Source: an uncultured Lachnospiraceae bacterium (GTDB taxonomy: Bacteria > Bacillota > Clostridia > Lachnospirales > Lachnospiraceae). From it: 64,000 nucleotides of DNA. Of the stretch, positions 42,810 to 51,755 are shown one piece after another. Location of the stretch: contig CAKRAK010000013.1 in NCBI GenBank assembly GCA_934294885.1, positions 1-64,000 of the forward strand, read 5' to 3'. The notes beneath the pieces were generated by a model. It was given only the letters and a program-made list of their open reading frames with translations. It did not search any database and had not been told where the DNA came from. The position numbers and the translations under genes were made by a program. Position 1 is the stretch's first letter. The number at the start of each line of letters is the position of its first letter.

Positions 42810-44168
42810 ATGATGAGATCACTTTATTCTGGTGTGGCAGGCTTGAAAACCCATCAGACAAAAATGGATGTAATCGGTAATAATATTGCAAATGTTAATA
42901 CCGTAGGATTCAAATCCAGTAATGTATTATTTAAAGATGTTTTATACCAGACAACACAAAGTGCAACCGGTGCCAGTCAGAATGCGGGTGGTACCAATGC
43001 AAGACAGATTGGTTTAGGTACCAGTGTAGCAACTGTTTCTTTGACCCAGACATCCGGTTCGGCACAGTCTACCAATAATCCTTACGACTTAATGATAAAC
43101 GGTAACTCATTCTTTATTGTAAGTCGTGGAGAAACCAATTATTTTACAAAGGTTGGTGCCTTTAATACAGATAGCGCCGGAAACCTTGTTACCGGTAACG
43201 GTGAGTTTGTTATGGGATGGCAGGTTGATCCTGAAAATCCAACTGCTATCAAGAAGGATACCGTTTCTATCTTGAGACCGGAGTCAGAAGAAAATCAGAC
43301 TGCATCTCCGGAAATGACATCAAAAACTTATATGAACGGTTCTATCGATGAGACGGATCCGGCTCTTCAGACAGATGACGGTGTTGTAACATCTGTATCC
43401 ATTTACGATAATCTTGGATATTCATATACCGTTAAGATGAGCTTGAAACAGGATCAGAATGATTCCAGTCTGTACAGCTTAAGCATTGTTTCCATCAAGG
43501 ATGAGAATAATGTTGATATTTCTAATAATTATGATTATTCATTAAATTATAATGCAATCAAATTTGATCCGAGTTCAGGTACTTTCTACGGTGTAAACGG
43601 ACAGCAAGGATTGAAATCAACGATGCTTACCATTACACCTAAGAATACAAGTGTTGGTAATGTATTCCAGGACCCAACCCAGGATCCTCCTGTAACCGGA
43701 GTTGAAATTGATTGTTCACCACTTACCATGTATTCAACAACAGGTGGTAAATCAAAAGTAGAAACTCACAGAGGTGCAACGGACACAACCGGAACCGGTA
43801 GACCGGTTGGCTCTCTGACAGATGTCAGCATTGATACCCAGGGTATGATTTATGGTGTATACGATAATGGTGTGACCAGACTTTTAGGTCAGATTGCAGT
43901 TGCAAACTTTACAAATCCTGCCGGTTTGGAAGCTATTGGTAACAGCTTATACAAGGAGACTCAGGCATCCGGTGAATTTGATGGTATCGGAACAGATATT
44001 GGAGCAACCGGTGGAAGTATGGCGCAGGGCGTTTTGGAGATGTCAAACGTTGACCTGTCCCAGGAATTTACGGAAATGATCGTTACCCAGAGAGGTTTCC
44101 AGGCAAATTCCAGAATTATTACAGTATCGGATACATTAATTGAAGAGCTTGTTAACCTGAAGCGATAA
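42810..44168 (+). CDS. flgE: Flagellar hook protein FlgE
   Basis: FlgE is the hook subunit. The 452-residue protein has the N-terminal rod/hook motif (SLYSGVAGLKTHQTKMDVIG, GNNIANVNTVGFKSSN) and the C-terminal FTEMIVTQRGFQANSRIIT motif, with a variable central domain. The length fits a hook protein and not the shorter distal rod proteins. TAGGAGGT precedes the ATG. A strong terminator follows. Confidence 0.95.
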   Translation: MMRSLYSGVAGLKTHQTKMDVIGNNIANVNTVGFKSSNVLFKDVLYQTTQSATGASQNAGGTNARQIGLGTSVATVSLTQTSGSAQSTNNPYDLMINGNSFFIVSRGETNYFTKVGAFNTDSAGNLVTGNGEFVMGWQVDPENPTAIKKDTVSILRPESEENQTASPEMTSKTYMNGSIDETDPALQTDDGVVTSVSIYDNLGYSYTVKMSLKQDQNDSSLYSLSIVSIKDENNVDISNNYDYSLNYNAIKFDPSSGTFYGVNGQQGLKSTMLTITPKNTSVGNVFQDPTQDPPVTGVEIDCSPLTMYSTTGGKSKVETHRGATDTTGTGRPVGSLTDVSIDTQGMIYGVYDNGVTRLLGQIAVANFTNPAGLEAIGNSLYKETQASGEFDGIGTDIGATGGSMAQGVLEMSNVDLSQEFTEMIVTQRGFQANSRIITVSDTLIEELVNLKR

Positions 44169-44176
44169 AATATTAG

Positions 44177-44207
44177 TGCACCGTGATTTTTCACGGTGCA
44201 TTTTTTT
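44177..44207 (+). terminator. Intrinsic terminator after flgE
   Basis: TGCACCGTGA (44177-44186) and TCACGGTGCA (44191-44200) pair perfectly over 10 bp with a 4-base loop, followed by seven T residues (44201-44207). It splits the cluster between flgE and flbD. Confidence 0.9.
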
Positions 44208-44232
44208 ATATATGATTGATTAATAGTTTGTT

Positions 44233-44241
44233 TGATAAAAT
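44233..44241 (+). promoter_or_regulatory. Candidate extended -10 promoter before flbD
   Basis: TGATAAAAT fits an extended -10 element (TAAAAT at 44236-44241). A TTGATT lies 14 bases upstream, too near for an ideal -35. It sits between the flgE terminator and flbD, where a promoter for the middle segment would be needed. Confidence 0.35.
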
Positions 44242-44280
44242 GGACATCTGCTGACGGAAGAATGGAAGGGAGTTGACCAG

Positions 44281-44472
44281 ATGATAGAATTGACCAGATT
44301 TAATGATACAAAATTTACGGTGAATGCAGATATTATTGAAGTTGTGGAAGAAACACCGGATACAGTGATCACTCTTACTACCGGAAAAAAACTGCTTGTA
44401 AAGGAATCCCGGAAGGATGTAACGGATTTGGTTGTTGCATATAAAAAGGCAATATATAGTAATATAATGTAA
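44281..44472 (+). CDS. flbD: Flagellar protein FlbD
   Basis: This 63-residue protein matches the small FlbD/YlzI family found between flgE and motA or fliL in Firmicutes: IELTRFNDTKFTVNADIIEVV and the ending DVTDLVVAYKKAIY. It is not the FlbD transcription factor of Caulobacter. Function is unknown. It is the first gene after the internal terminator. Confidence 0.9.
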   Translation: MIELTRFNDTKFTVNADIIEVVEETPDTVITLTTGKKLLVKESRKDVTDLVVAYKKAIYSNIM

Positions 44473-44576
44473 ATTTTAGTAGCATATATTGGATTTTTGT
44501 GTTAATATATACTATGTATTTGGACATGGGTGAACTGTGTCCATGTGAATTTATTGAACACTGGAGAGGTAGAGTT

Positions 44577-45362
44577 GTGGATTTAGCATCGATTATAGGA
44601 TTTATAGTAGGATTAGCATTAATGATATATGGTATGGTAACCGGTGAGATGGGTATGGCCGCAGTCAAAGAGTTTCTGCATTTCCCATCATTCCTGATTA
44701 CGTTTGGTGGTACATTTGGTGCTGTGCTGGCAGGTGTTTCTTTGTCAGACTTTATTACAGGGTTAAAATCCATTACATTGGTTTTTAAGGCTCCGAAGCT
44801 GGACACGATAGGAACGATAAAACAAATTATAGAGTTATCCAATGTTGCAAGAAAAGAAGGCTTGCTTGCTTTAGAGGAATCGGCAAACAACTTAGAAGAA
44901 CCTTTCATGAAAAAAGGAATTTTGTTGATTGTGGACGGAACCGATCCGGAGCTTGTCCGGGGAATTTTAGAGGCAGAGCTTGTGAATACAGATGCCAGAC
45001 ATCAGAAGAATGTTGCCTTTTGGAAACAGGTTGGTGCGTTAGGTCCTGCCTGGGGTATGATCGGTACACTGATTGGACTGGTATTGATGCTGAAGGATTT
45101 GTCGGATCCGGATTCAATCGGACCGAATATGGCAACAGCGTTAATTACAACCTTTTACGGTTCCTTCATTGCAAACTGGTTAAGTGCTCCGGTTGCAAAC
45201 AAACTGGCTGCCAATAACGATGCTGAGGCTCAGCTAAAAGAGATTATGATTGAAGGTTTGTTATCAATTCAGGCTGGCGAGAATCCGAGAGTAATAGAGG
45301 AGAAATTAAAATCCTTCCTTGCTCCGGGTGAACGGGATGGTCTGAGCGAGGGTGGTGAGTAG
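44577..45362 (+). CDS. motA: Flagellar stator protein MotA
   Basis: MotA forms with MotB the ion channel that drives rotation. The 261-residue protein has four membrane helices, the cytoplasmic loop with charged residues that act on FliG, and PxWGMIGTLIGLV. The start chosen is the GTG at 44577 (MDLASIIGF), with GGAGAGG (44563-44569) 7 bases before; longer forms contain residues unlike the family. motB begins right after the stop. Confidence 0.95.
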   Translation: MDLASIIGFIVGLALMIYGMVTGEMGMAAVKEFLHFPSFLITFGGTFGAVLAGVSLSDFITGLKSITLVFKAPKLDTIGTIKQIIELSNVARKEGLLALEESANNLEEPFMKKGILLIVDGTDPELVRGILEAELVNTDARHQKNVAFWKQVGALGPAWGMIGTLIGLVLMLKDLSDPDSIGPNMATALITTFYGSFIANWLSAPVANKLAANNDAEAQLKEIMIEGLLSIQAGENPRVIEEKLKSFLAPGERDGLSEGGE

Positions 45363-45363
45363 T

Positions 45364-46323
45364 ATGTCAAAGCGTAAACAACCACCTGCTGACGAAGGTT
45401 CTCCGGCATGGATGTCTACATTCAGTGATTTGATGAATCTTTTGTTATGTTTTTTCGTATTGCTGTTTGCCAGTTCTACCATGGATGCAGAGAAGATTCA
45501 AAAAATAGCGGCTTCTTTTAATGAAATCAGCTTCAGTATATTAGAGACCGGGTCAGTTTCTCTTGTGGATGGACAGATTGTATCCGGCGGAGTAACTCAG
45601 CTTCCGGGAATTGAATCCTTTTTGGAATATATCGGTGTTTCCAGTAAAGTAGAAGGAAATAATTCAAACTTGTCGGCGACAGGGTCTGATGCAAATGAAG
45701 ACGGAACCTCCGGTAATGCCAGTGAAAATGTTGGTACAACGGAGCATATATCCGATTCTGAGCAAACGGAGAGTGTTAACGAGTCCCAGACACTGTCACA
45801 GCAGGATTTGAAAGAACAGATGGAAAAAAGCGGATTGGAACAGTCTTCCCAGATGTATGATGAGATATCTCAGATGGCGGAAAACTATAGTATTGATGAC
45901 AGGGTTGTGATGGATTACAATTCCCAATATGTCTCTTTGGATTTAAATGGTGCAATTTTGTTTGATGCCGGGGATGCTGATTTAAGAGATGATGCAAAGC
46001 TGTTTATGCAAAAGGTTGCGTCGATTTTATCCCGGTATGGTAACAGTACCATTGAGATAGAGGGACATACGGACAATGTACCAATCCATAATTCCCGATA
46101 TGAAAGTAACCTTTATCTTTCTACCGCAAGGGCATCGAAGGTTTACGAGTTTATATTGGAGAAATCCAAGCTTCATAAAGAGAACCTGAAGGTGGCAGGT
46201 TACGGAGATACTCATCCTGTTGCTTCGAATGATACGGAAGAAGGACGGGCTAAGAACAGAAGAGTGTCCATAAAGATTTATAATTCGTTGAATTCAGATA
46301 ATACAGAAAATAATGGAAATTGA
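45364..46323 (+). CDS. motB: Flagellar stator protein MotB
   Basis: MotB anchors the stator to peptidoglycan. The 319-residue protein has the ion-carrying Asp in TFSDLMNLLLCFF within its single helix (about residues 20-38) and a C-terminal OmpA-like domain (EIEGHTDNVPIHN, YLSTARASKVYEFIL). Between them lies a Ser/Asn/Asp/Glu-rich insertion (about residues 95-145), longer than in most MotB proteins. The start is the ATG at 45364 after GAGGGTGGTGAG. Confidence 0.94.
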   Translation: MSKRKQPPADEGSPAWMSTFSDLMNLLLCFFVLLFASSTMDAEKIQKIAASFNEISFSILETGSVSLVDGQIVSGGVTQLPGIESFLEYIGVSSKVEGNNSNLSATGSDANEDGTSGNASENVGTTEHISDSEQTESVNESQTLSQQDLKEQMEKSGLEQSSQMYDEISQMAENYSIDDRVVMDYNSQYVSLDLNGAILFDAGDADLRDDAKLFMQKVASILSRYGNSTIEIEGHTDNVPIHNSRYESNLYLSTARASKVYEFILEKSKLHKENLKVAGYGDTHPVASNDTEEGRAKNRRVSIKIYNSLNSDNTENNGN

Positions 46324-46337
46324 TAGGAGATTTTTAG

Positions 46338-46847
46338 ATGAAAAAGAACTTAATTACAGTTATTATTTTGGCATTATGTGTTGTGAATCTGATATTGAAT
46401 ATTATGTTAGTGTTTGTTTGTATGCCATCTGCAAAAAAGACCAATAATCTGATTGATGAGATTGCTTCTGTTTTGAATTTGGAGTTAGAAAGTGCAAACG
46501 GGCAGCCGAGCGTTGCATTGGAGAATATTGCCACTTTTAATGTTGAAGCACAGGTAATCAACTTAAAGGATGACGGTTCCGGTACAAGTCATTATGTTCA
46601 GATGGGACTTACCCTGGAACTTGATAATTCATCCGAGGATTATGCTGCATTGAATACAGTATTGACAAATGCAGAGGGAACTGTTTTTGACGAAGCCAGA
46701 AATGTAGTTCAGAATTATACATATGAAGAGGTTTCTGACCAGGGAACACAGGATAAGATCAAGGAACAAATTTTGAAAAATTTACAAAAAAAATTCGGAA
46801 CACAATGTATTTACAGCGTTTCCTTTAGTAAATTTACAACCCAATAG
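46338..46847 (+). CDS. fliL: Flagellar basal body-associated protein FliL
   Basis: FliL surrounds and supports stator units. The 169-residue protein has one N-terminal helix (about residues 4-26) and an extracytoplasmic domain ending in YSVSFSKFTTQ, which fits the FliL pattern of a C-terminal beta strand and the ILKNLQKKFG helix. Sequence conservation is low, so position between motB and fliM supports the call. ATAGGAG precedes the ATG. Confidence 0.88.
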   Translation: MKKNLITVIILALCVVNLILNIMLVFVCMPSAKKTNNLIDEIASVLNLELESANGQPSVALENIATFNVEAQVINLKDDGSGTSHYVQMGLTLELDNSSEDYAALNTVLTNAEGTVFDEARNVVQNYTYEEVSDQGTQDKIKEQILKNLQKKFGTQCIYSVSFSKFTTQ

Positions 46848-46892
46848 GATTCATGAATTTGTGAAGGCTTATTTACTATTGGAGGTGAGAAA

Positions 46893-47870
46893 ATGGCAGA
46901 TGTGTTATCTCAAAACGAGATTGATGCGTTGCTGAAACAGCTTAGTTCAGGTGAGTTGGATGTAGGAGAGATGTCCAATGAATCTACTCTTAAAATTAAA
47001 GATTATGATTTTGCAAGACCTGCTAAATTCTCAAAAGAACATTTGAGAACACTGGAAATTATATTTGAACATTTTGGAAGACTGATCTCCAGTAATTTTC
47101 CGGCATACTTAAGAAAGAATATTCAGGTAGACGTGATGAATTCGGAAGCTGTTACCTATTCGGAATTTTCAAATGCCCTGTTAAATCCGGTTCTGTTAGG
47201 AATTGTTAATTTTGCTCCCTTGAACGGAAACATTATTATTGAGCTTGCATCGAATTTGGGCTTTACCATTATTGACCGTATGTTTGGCGGGTTAGGAGAG
47301 CCATTGGATAAACCTCGTGAATTTTCAGAGATTGAATTAAGTGTATTGGAACGGGTATTCACACTTTTTGTGGATATGTTAAGAGAACCATGGGAGAATG
47401 TAATTGAGATTCATCCAAGATTGGAGCGAATCGAAACAAATTCCCAGTTTGCTCAGATTATTTCACCAAGTGAAATGATAGCGATTGTAACGATTAATAT
47501 TACAATCGGTGATGTACAGGGATTAATGAATATATGTTTGCCATTTCTCACATTAGAGGATATAATGGACAAGTTGAATACAAAATACTGGTTTTCAACG
47601 ATGCAGACAAAGGATGAGAAAAAATACAATGACTATATTGAGGCTGCCATTAGTCGGGCACAGATTCCGATTAAGGCAAATCTTGGTAGGAGTACAATAT
47701 CCGTAATGGATTTTATTAATTTACAAGTCGGTGATATTATCCGGTTAGATTCTCATGTGGATGATGAGTTGGATGTATATGTTGGTGACATTGTAAAATT
47801 TAAAGCGTTACCTGGTTCAGAGGCCGACAGCTATGCTGTGAAGGTAACAGAAGTAATACGAGAGGAGTAG
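46893..47870 (+). CDS. fliM: Flagellar motor switch protein FliM
   Basis: FliM is the C-ring protein that binds phosphorylated CheY. The 325-residue protein has the N-terminal CheY-P-binding motif LSQNEIDALLKQL, the CheC-like middle domain (DRMFGGLGEPL) and the C-terminal SpoA domain (VGDIIRLDSHVDDELDVYVG). Length is normal. GGAGGTGAG precedes the ATG. FliY follows after 4 bases. Confidence 0.96.
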   Translation: MADVLSQNEIDALLKQLSSGELDVGEMSNESTLKIKDYDFARPAKFSKEHLRTLEIIFEHFGRLISSNFPAYLRKNIQVDVMNSEAVTYSEFSNALLNPVLLGIVNFAPLNGNIIIELASNLGFTIIDRMFGGLGEPLDKPREFSEIELSVLERVFTLFVDMLREPWENVIEIHPRLERIETNSQFAQIISPSEMIAIVTINITIGDVQGLMNICLPFLTLEDIMDKLNTKYWFSTMQTKDEKKYNDYIEAAISRAQIPIKANLGRSTISVMDFINLQVGDIIRLDSHVDDELDVYVGDIVKFKALPGSEADSYAVKVTEVIREE

Positions 47871-47874
47871 GACA

Positions 47875-49056
47875 ATGGACGACGGAATGTTATCACAGGA
47901 AGAAATAAATGCATTGTTAGGCGGTATGACTACTGACAATAGTTCATCTCCTTCTTCTTCTGAGAATACCTTAACAACCCAGGAAACAGATGCAATAGGT
48001 GAGATTTCTAATATATGTATGGGAACAGCGTCAACTACGTTGTATTCCTTGGTGAATCAAAAGGTTACCATTACAACACCTACAGTTACGATTTCTTCAT
48101 GGGATGAGTTGGTACAGGACTATGCAAAGCCTTGTGTCTTTATCAACATTTCTTATAAGGAAGGTATCGAAGGCAATAATGTCTTGATTCTTAGAGAAGA
48201 TGATGTTAAAGTAATAACAGATTTGATGATGGGTGGAGATGGAACAAATCTGGTAGATGAATTATCAGATTTGCATTTAAGTGCGATATGCGAGGCGATG
48301 AACCAAATGATGGGTTCTTCAGCTACATCTTTATCATCTATGTTGAATCAGAAGGTTGATATTTCTCCTCCATCAGCAGAATTAGTTGATTTGGCTGAGG
48401 ATATTGACAGTTCCAGATTAGGTACTTTCAAGGATGAAAACTTCGTCAAGGTATATTTTAGAATGGAGATTGGTGATTTGGTTGACAGCAGTATTATGCA
48501 GTTATATCCAATTCAACTGGCGAAGGAATTATACAGAAAGTTTAGTTCTAATCAGGAAGCAGCTCCTGAAGTATCGGTAACGGAACCGGCAAAACCGGAA
48601 CCATCGGTAAATCAGCAGGTACAGCCTCAGACAGCACAGCAGCCTATGGGACAACAGCCTATGGGACAGCAGCCTATGATGGGGGCGAATACGGGACAAC
48701 CGATGATGGGAATGAATATGAATCAGGGAATGCCATATGGATATGTTCCACCGGCTCAGGATTTGAATGTTCAGCCTGTTCAGTTCCAGCCGTTTAGTGT
48801 AGGCTATAATCCGGTTACCCAGCAGGAGAATATCGACTTGATTATGGATGTTCCTCTTGAGGTTACAGTGGAATTGGGAAGGACTCATAAGTCGATTAAA
48901 GAGATTTTGGAATTTGGTCCCGGCACCATTATTGAACTGGATAAAATTGCCGGTGAACCGATTGATGTATTGGTAAATGGCAAGTTGGTTGCAAAGGGCG
49001 AAGTTGTTGTTATTGAAGAAAGCTTTGGTGTCAGAGTAACTGATATCATCAAATAA
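47875..49056 (+). CDS. fliY: Flagellar motor switch phosphatase FliY
   Basis: FliY combines a CheC-like CheY-P phosphatase with a FliN-type switch domain. In this 393-residue protein the N-terminal LSQEEINALLGGM is a CheY-P-binding motif. Two phosphatase-type helices follow (GEISNICMGTASTTLYSL and AICEAMNQMMGSSATSL). A Gln/Pro/Met-rich linker with repeated GQQPM units joins them to the C-terminal SpoA domain (DVPLEVTVELGRTHKSIKEI). AGGAG precedes the ATG. Confidence 0.96.
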   Translation: MDDGMLSQEEINALLGGMTTDNSSSPSSSENTLTTQETDAIGEISNICMGTASTTLYSLVNQKVTITTPTVTISSWDELVQDYAKPCVFINISYKEGIEGNNVLILREDDVKVITDLMMGGDGTNLVDELSDLHLSAICEAMNQMMGSSATSLSSMLNQKVDISPPSAELVDLAEDIDSSRLGTFKDENFVKVYFRMEIGDLVDSSIMQLYPIQLAKELYRKFSSNQEAAPEVSVTEPAKPEPSVNQQVQPQTAQQPMGQQPMGQQPMMGANTGQPMMGMNMNQGMPYGYVPPAQDLNVQPVQFQPFSVGYNPVTQQENIDLIMDVPLEVTVELGRTHKSIKEILEFGPGTIIELDKIAGEPIDVLVNGKLVAKGEVVVIEESFGVRVTDIIK

Positions 49057-49087
49057 ATATGTATTTTATGAAATGGAGAATAAAATA

Positions 49088-49450
49088 ATGGCAAAGAGTA
49101 TTTTAATTTGTGATGATGCTGCATTTATGCGTATGATGATTAAGGATATTTTAGTTAAGAATGGTTATACGATTGCAGGAGAAGCTGAAAATGGAGCAAA
49201 GGCTGTTGAAAAATATGCAGAAACACAGCCGGATTTAGTTCTTATGGATATTACAATGCCGGAAATGGATGGTATTCAGGCATTGAAAAAGATTAAGGAG
49301 GCAGATCCGAATGCCAGCGTTGTAATGTGTTCTGCTATGGGTCAGCAGGCGATGGTTATTGAAAGTATCCAATCCGGTGCCCGGGATTTTATTGTAAAAC
49401 CATTCCAGCCGGATCGTGTTTTAGAGGCTGTTAAGAAGGCTGTTGAGTAA
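49088..49450 (+). CDS. cheY: Chemotaxis response regulator CheY
   Basis: CheY carries the phosphoryl signal from CheA to FliM and FliY. The 120-residue single receiver domain has the acidic pair in ICDDAAFMRM, the phosphoacceptor Asp in LVLMDITMPEMDG, and Lys in IVKPFQPD. The start is the ATG at 49088. The gene lies inside the flagellar part next to its target fliY, as in Bacillus. Confidence 0.96.
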   Translation: MAKSILICDDAAFMRMMIKDILVKNGYTIAGEAENGAKAVEKYAETQPDLVLMDITMPEMDGIQALKKIKEADPNASVVMCSAMGQQAMVIESIQSGARDFIVKPFQPDRVLEAVKKAVE

Positions 49451-49451
49451 T

Positions 49452-49820
49452 ATGTTTATGGTTCATGACTCTTCAAGTTTGGAAAGTATTAGTCAGTTGA
49501 TCTGTGTCATATTGCTGTTTTTATTTGTTTTGTTTTTGTCCTATGTTGCCGCAAGAATCAGTGGTTCCTTTCAGGCTAACAAACTTAACAAAAACAGTAA
49601 TATTAAAGTTGTGGAGGTTTATCGGTTATCCAATTCAAAGATGATTGAAATTGTTCAGATTGGTCAGCATTTTTATGCTTTGGCGGTAGGTAAGGACGAG
49701 ATTAGTCTGATTTGCAAGTTAGAGGATGATGAAGTCAGAATACAACCAGCAACTTTAGAACCTCTTAATTTTAAAAAGATACTGGATAAGATGAGAAATG
49801 AAAGAAAAGAAGATCATTGA
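49452..49820 (+). CDS. fliO: Flagellar biosynthetic protein FliO
   Basis: FliO helps assemble the FliP export gate. The 122-residue protein has one membrane helix (about residues 12-33) and a cytoplasmic domain with NSKMIEIVQIGQHFYALAVG, which fits FliO/FliZ proteins of Firmicutes. The start is the ATG at 49452; a TTG at 49443 inside cheY is an alternative. It overlaps fliP by 23 bases. Confidence 0.88.
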   Translation: MFMVHDSSSLESISQLICVILLFLFVLFLSYVAARISGSFQANKLNKNSNIKVVEVYRLSNSKMIEIVQIGQHFYALAVGKDEISLICKLEDDEVRIQPATLEPLNFKKILDKMRNERKEDH

Positions 49821-50658
49821 CGGTTTCAGAAAAAAAATACTGAATCGTAAGTCAATTAAAAAATTTCTAATTATATATTTGATTGTTTTTTCTGTTTTAT
49901 GTGTTGGATTTTCCGTTCATGCTACAGAGACAAATAATCAAAATAATCAACAGGATACTGTTACGGATTTGGAAAATGATGTACCTTTTTCTTTGGGACT
50001 GACTGTTGATACATCTAATGATGAAGGCAGTTTGGCAGGAACATTGCAGATGTTACTTGTATTGACTGTAATTTCCCTGGCTCCTTCTATCGTTATTATG
50101 ATGACGTCCTTTACAAGAATTATAATCGTATTTCATTTTCTGAGAACTGCACTTGGAATGCAATCCTCGCCACCGAATAATGTTTTGATCGGATTGGCGT
50201 TGTTTTTAACGTTATTTATCATGACTCCGACTTTGAATCGAATTAACAAAGAAGGAATACAACCCTTGTCAAATGGTGAGATTACCCAGGAAGAGGGTCT
50301 TAAAGCATGCATGGAACCTTTAAGGGATTTTATGTTTAATAACGTGGAGACAAAAGACATTAACTTTTTCCTGGATATGGCAAAGGTTGATGACGTTAAG
50401 GAGCTCTCAGATGTACCGAATTCCGTGTTGATTCCGGCTTTTATGATGGGAGAGTTACGGAAGGCATTCATCATCGGTTTTCTGATTTACATACCGTTTA
50501 TTATCATTGATATGGTTGTTGCTTCCACATTAATGTCCATGGGTATGATGATGCTGCCCCCGACAACGATTTCCATGCCCTTCAAGATTCTGTTGTTTAT
50601 TATGGCAGACGGTTGGAATCTTGTAATTGGTGAAGTGGTGAAAAGTTTTAATTATTAG
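49798..50658 (+). CDS. fliP: Flagellar export gate protein FliP
   Basis: FliP forms the core of the export gate with FliQ and FliR. The 286-residue protein has a cleavable signal-like N-terminus (about residues 22-41, ending VHA), an exposed Asn/Gln-rich segment, then the conserved helices: SLAPSIVIMMTSFTRIIIV, LRTALGMQSSPPNNVLIGLA and MGMMMLPPTTISMPFKILLF. Length fits the family. FliQ follows after 30 bases. Confidence 0.96.
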   Translation: MKEKKIIDGFRKKILNRKSIKKFLIIYLIVFSVLCVGFSVHATETNNQNNQQDTVTDLENDVPFSLGLTVDTSNDEGSLAGTLQMLLVLTVISLAPSIVIMMTSFTRIIIVFHFLRTALGMQSSPPNNVLIGLALFLTLFIMTPTLNRINKEGIQPLSNGEITQEEGLKACMEPLRDFMFNNVETKDINFFLDMAKVDDVKELSDVPNSVLIPAFMMGELRKAFIIGFLIYIPFIIIDMVVASTLMSMGMMMLPPTTISMPFKILLFIMADGWNLVIGEVVKSFNY

Positions 50659-50688
50659 CGGATTTTTACTGGATAAGGATGTGATGAG

Positions 50689-50958
50689 ATGTCTGCAGAT
50701 ATCGTTATTGATATTGCAAGAGAGGCATTATGGCTGATTATAAAATGTTCGGCACCGATGCTGATAGTTTCTTTGGTTGTAGGTTTGATTATCAGTATTT
50801 TTCAGACGGTAACGTCTATACAGGAACAGACGTTGACATTTGTTCCTAAGATACTAAGTATTTTCATTACAATTATTATATGTGGTGGTTGGATAATGAA
50901 TAATATTGTTAATTTTATGACCAGTTTATTTGAAGATTTTTCTACCTATGTGAGGTAA
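50689..50958 (+). CDS. fliQ: Flagellar export gate protein FliQ
   Basis: FliQ is a small gate subunit. The 89-residue protein has two membrane helices and the conserved PMLIVSLVVGLIISIFQ and TSIQEQTLTFVPKI segments. AAGGATGTGATG precedes the ATG. FliR begins 3 bases after its stop. Confidence 0.96.
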   Translation: MSADIVIDIAREALWLIIKCSAPMLIVSLVVGLIISIFQTVTSIQEQTLTFVPKILSIFITIIICGGWIMNNIVNFMTSLFEDFSTYVR

Positions 50959-50961
50959 ACT

Positions 50962-51741
50962 ATGATAGAGCAATCTTTCTCCATTTATCATTTTGAATAT
51001 TTTTTAGTAATATTGGCGCGTATAATGGGGGCAATGGCATTTGCTCCCATTTTTGGTAATATGAATGTTACGAGAAGAGTAAGACTTTTTATCGGAGTTG
51101 CAGTTTCTTATATTATTTTTTTGAATTATCCCTATGAACCTTTGGGATATACGACAGTTTACGGATTTACAAGTGTTTTGATAAAGAATCTTGTGGTGGG
51201 ATTGAGTATTGGTTTTGTCTCCAATATTACATTAACCATTGTTTCCATGGCAGGACAGTTTATTGACCGGGAGTTGGGATTTTCTATGGTTTCGAATTTT
51301 GACCAGACCTTCAATACGGAAACTACGGTTACTGCGGAATTTTACAATATGCTTGTAATGATTATTATGTTGTCGTTGGATCTGCATTATTTTATACTGA
51401 CGGCATTATCGGATTCTTTTCGTATGATTCCCATGGGAAATGTAAAAATCGATGCCGGAACCATATATGACAGTCTGATTCAATATTTAACCTCTTATTT
51501 TGTAATTGCGTTACGAATCAGCCTGCCGGTACTGATTACGATTATGCTTTTGAATGTGATACTTGGTGTTCTGGCAAAGACGGCACCTCAAATGAGTATG
51601 TTTGTAATCGGTATTCAGATGAAAATTTTTGCCGGATTTGCAGTACTGATGGTTACACTTCCTTTTTTGGGAAATGTAACAAGATATATTTATGAACAGA
51701 TGGATACCATTGTTATGGAAATATTAAAGGCATTTTCTTAA
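50962..51741 (+). CDS. fliR: Flagellar export gate protein FliR
   Basis: FliR is the single-copy gate subunit. The 259-residue protein has about six membrane helices and the family patterns ILARIMGAMAFAPIFG, GQFIDRELGFSMVSNFD and LGVLAKTAPQMSMFVIGIQM. Length is normal. It is followed by flhB after 14 bases, the standard fliPQR-flhBA order. Confidence 0.95.
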   Translation: MIEQSFSIYHFEYFLVILARIMGAMAFAPIFGNMNVTRRVRLFIGVAVSYIIFLNYPYEPLGYTTVYGFTSVLIKNLVVGLSIGFVSNITLTIVSMAGQFIDRELGFSMVSNFDQTFNTETTVTAEFYNMLVMIIMLSLDLHYFILTALSDSFRMIPMGNVKIDAGTIYDSLIQYLTSYFVIALRISLPVLITIMLLNVILGVLAKTAPQMSMFVIGIQMKIFAGFAVLMVTLPFLGNVTRYIYEQMDTIVMEILKAFS

Positions 51742-51755
51742 CACCTATTAAAACG

